Below, piece by piece: positions 49,531-49,559 of a DNA stretch of 49,559 nucleotides; the stretch's first letter is position 1, and each line of letters begins with the position of its first letter. Location: the NCBI RefSeq assembly GCF_001580025.1, contig NZ_LSZO01000144.1, forward strand, positions 1-49,559, given 5' to 3'. The stretch is from Ventosimonas gracilis (GTDB taxonomy: Bacteria > Pseudomonadota > Gammaproteobacteria > Pseudomonadales > Pseudomonadaceae). The translations under genes and the position numbers were made by a program. The notes below the pieces were generated by a model. That model was not told the DNA's origin, made no database searches, and saw nothing but the letters and a program-made list of their open reading frames with translations.

Positions 49531-49559
49531 CTCCATACACGGCCAAGGAGCGCTGTTTT

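Overview
The window looks like a large part of a decayed integrative and conjugative element (ICE) of the PFGI-1/ICEclc-like family in a proteobacterium of moderately high GC, most likely beta or gamma. The assignment rests on a recognisable backbone, nearly all on the minus strand: a MobH-type TraI relaxase, a TraG-N protein, DUF3742, PilL, the RAQPRD/DUF3262/DUF2976/DUF3487/DUF2895/DUF3438 secretion genes, DUF3275, DUF3577, a GHKL ATPase, topoisomerase III, a single-strand binding protein, an orphan DNA methyltransferase, DUF3158 and a PFL_4669-like protein. I see no tRNA, rRNA, CRISPR array, transposase, integrase or att site.

Layout. 0-4.5 kb: a plus-strand metal-uptake cassette (PchR-like AraC regulator behind a Fur-box-like site, DUF2946 protein, TonB-dependent receptor, copper-uptake-associated protein), closed by a broken second copy of the regulator's 3' end. 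4.5-20 kb: relaxase and type IV secretion genes, with a Phd/PIN toxin-antitoxin pair and two restriction-modification (R-M) systems in the operon. 19.8-22 kb: two more toxin-antitoxin modules, one with a truncated RES toxin. 22-26 kb: a FokI/AlwI-like type IIS R-M system, then a truncated ICE gene and PilL. 27-33 kb: a truncated helicase, a complete PvuII-type C/R/M system, and small ICE genes (DUF3275 with a broken duplicate, DUF6927-like, DUF3577). 33.2-39.4 kb: a stress-repair cargo (ECF sigma and anti-sigma, periplasmic MsrB, DipZ-like thiol transporter/thioredoxin, MsrA, bicupin) between two copies of a 285-bp direct repeat. 39.5-49.5 kb: ICE core genes.

The striking feature is how the four R-M systems sit. 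Each lies where backbone genes should be, and backbone genes next to them are cut off close to the R-M stop or start codons. One system removed most of TIGR03752, the TIGR03751-type lipoprotein and the front of the VirB4-like ATPase. A second removed the end of that ATPase, TIGR03757/03756 and the front of TIGR03755. A third, with the toxin-antitoxin modules, occupies the place of TraD and its neighbours. The PvuII-type system cut the helicase. The element therefore cannot encode a complete conjugation machine here, but it has become a dense restriction and addiction island. The EcoRII-type nuclease, Dcm-like methylase and Vsr form one CCWGG-type set by homology; the PvuII-type set should act on CAGCTG.

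A second layer is regulatory. Four ICE core genes carry a similar two-hairpin leader with covarying stems. Most core genes have a separate GC hairpin just upstream of the ribosome binding site. Four TCCCC-N-GGGGA palindromes sit around the topoisomerase/ssb and right-end regions. Two matched divergent ECF-type promoters (GGAATAAA-14 nt-GTCTAC) join the sigma factor to the msr operon.
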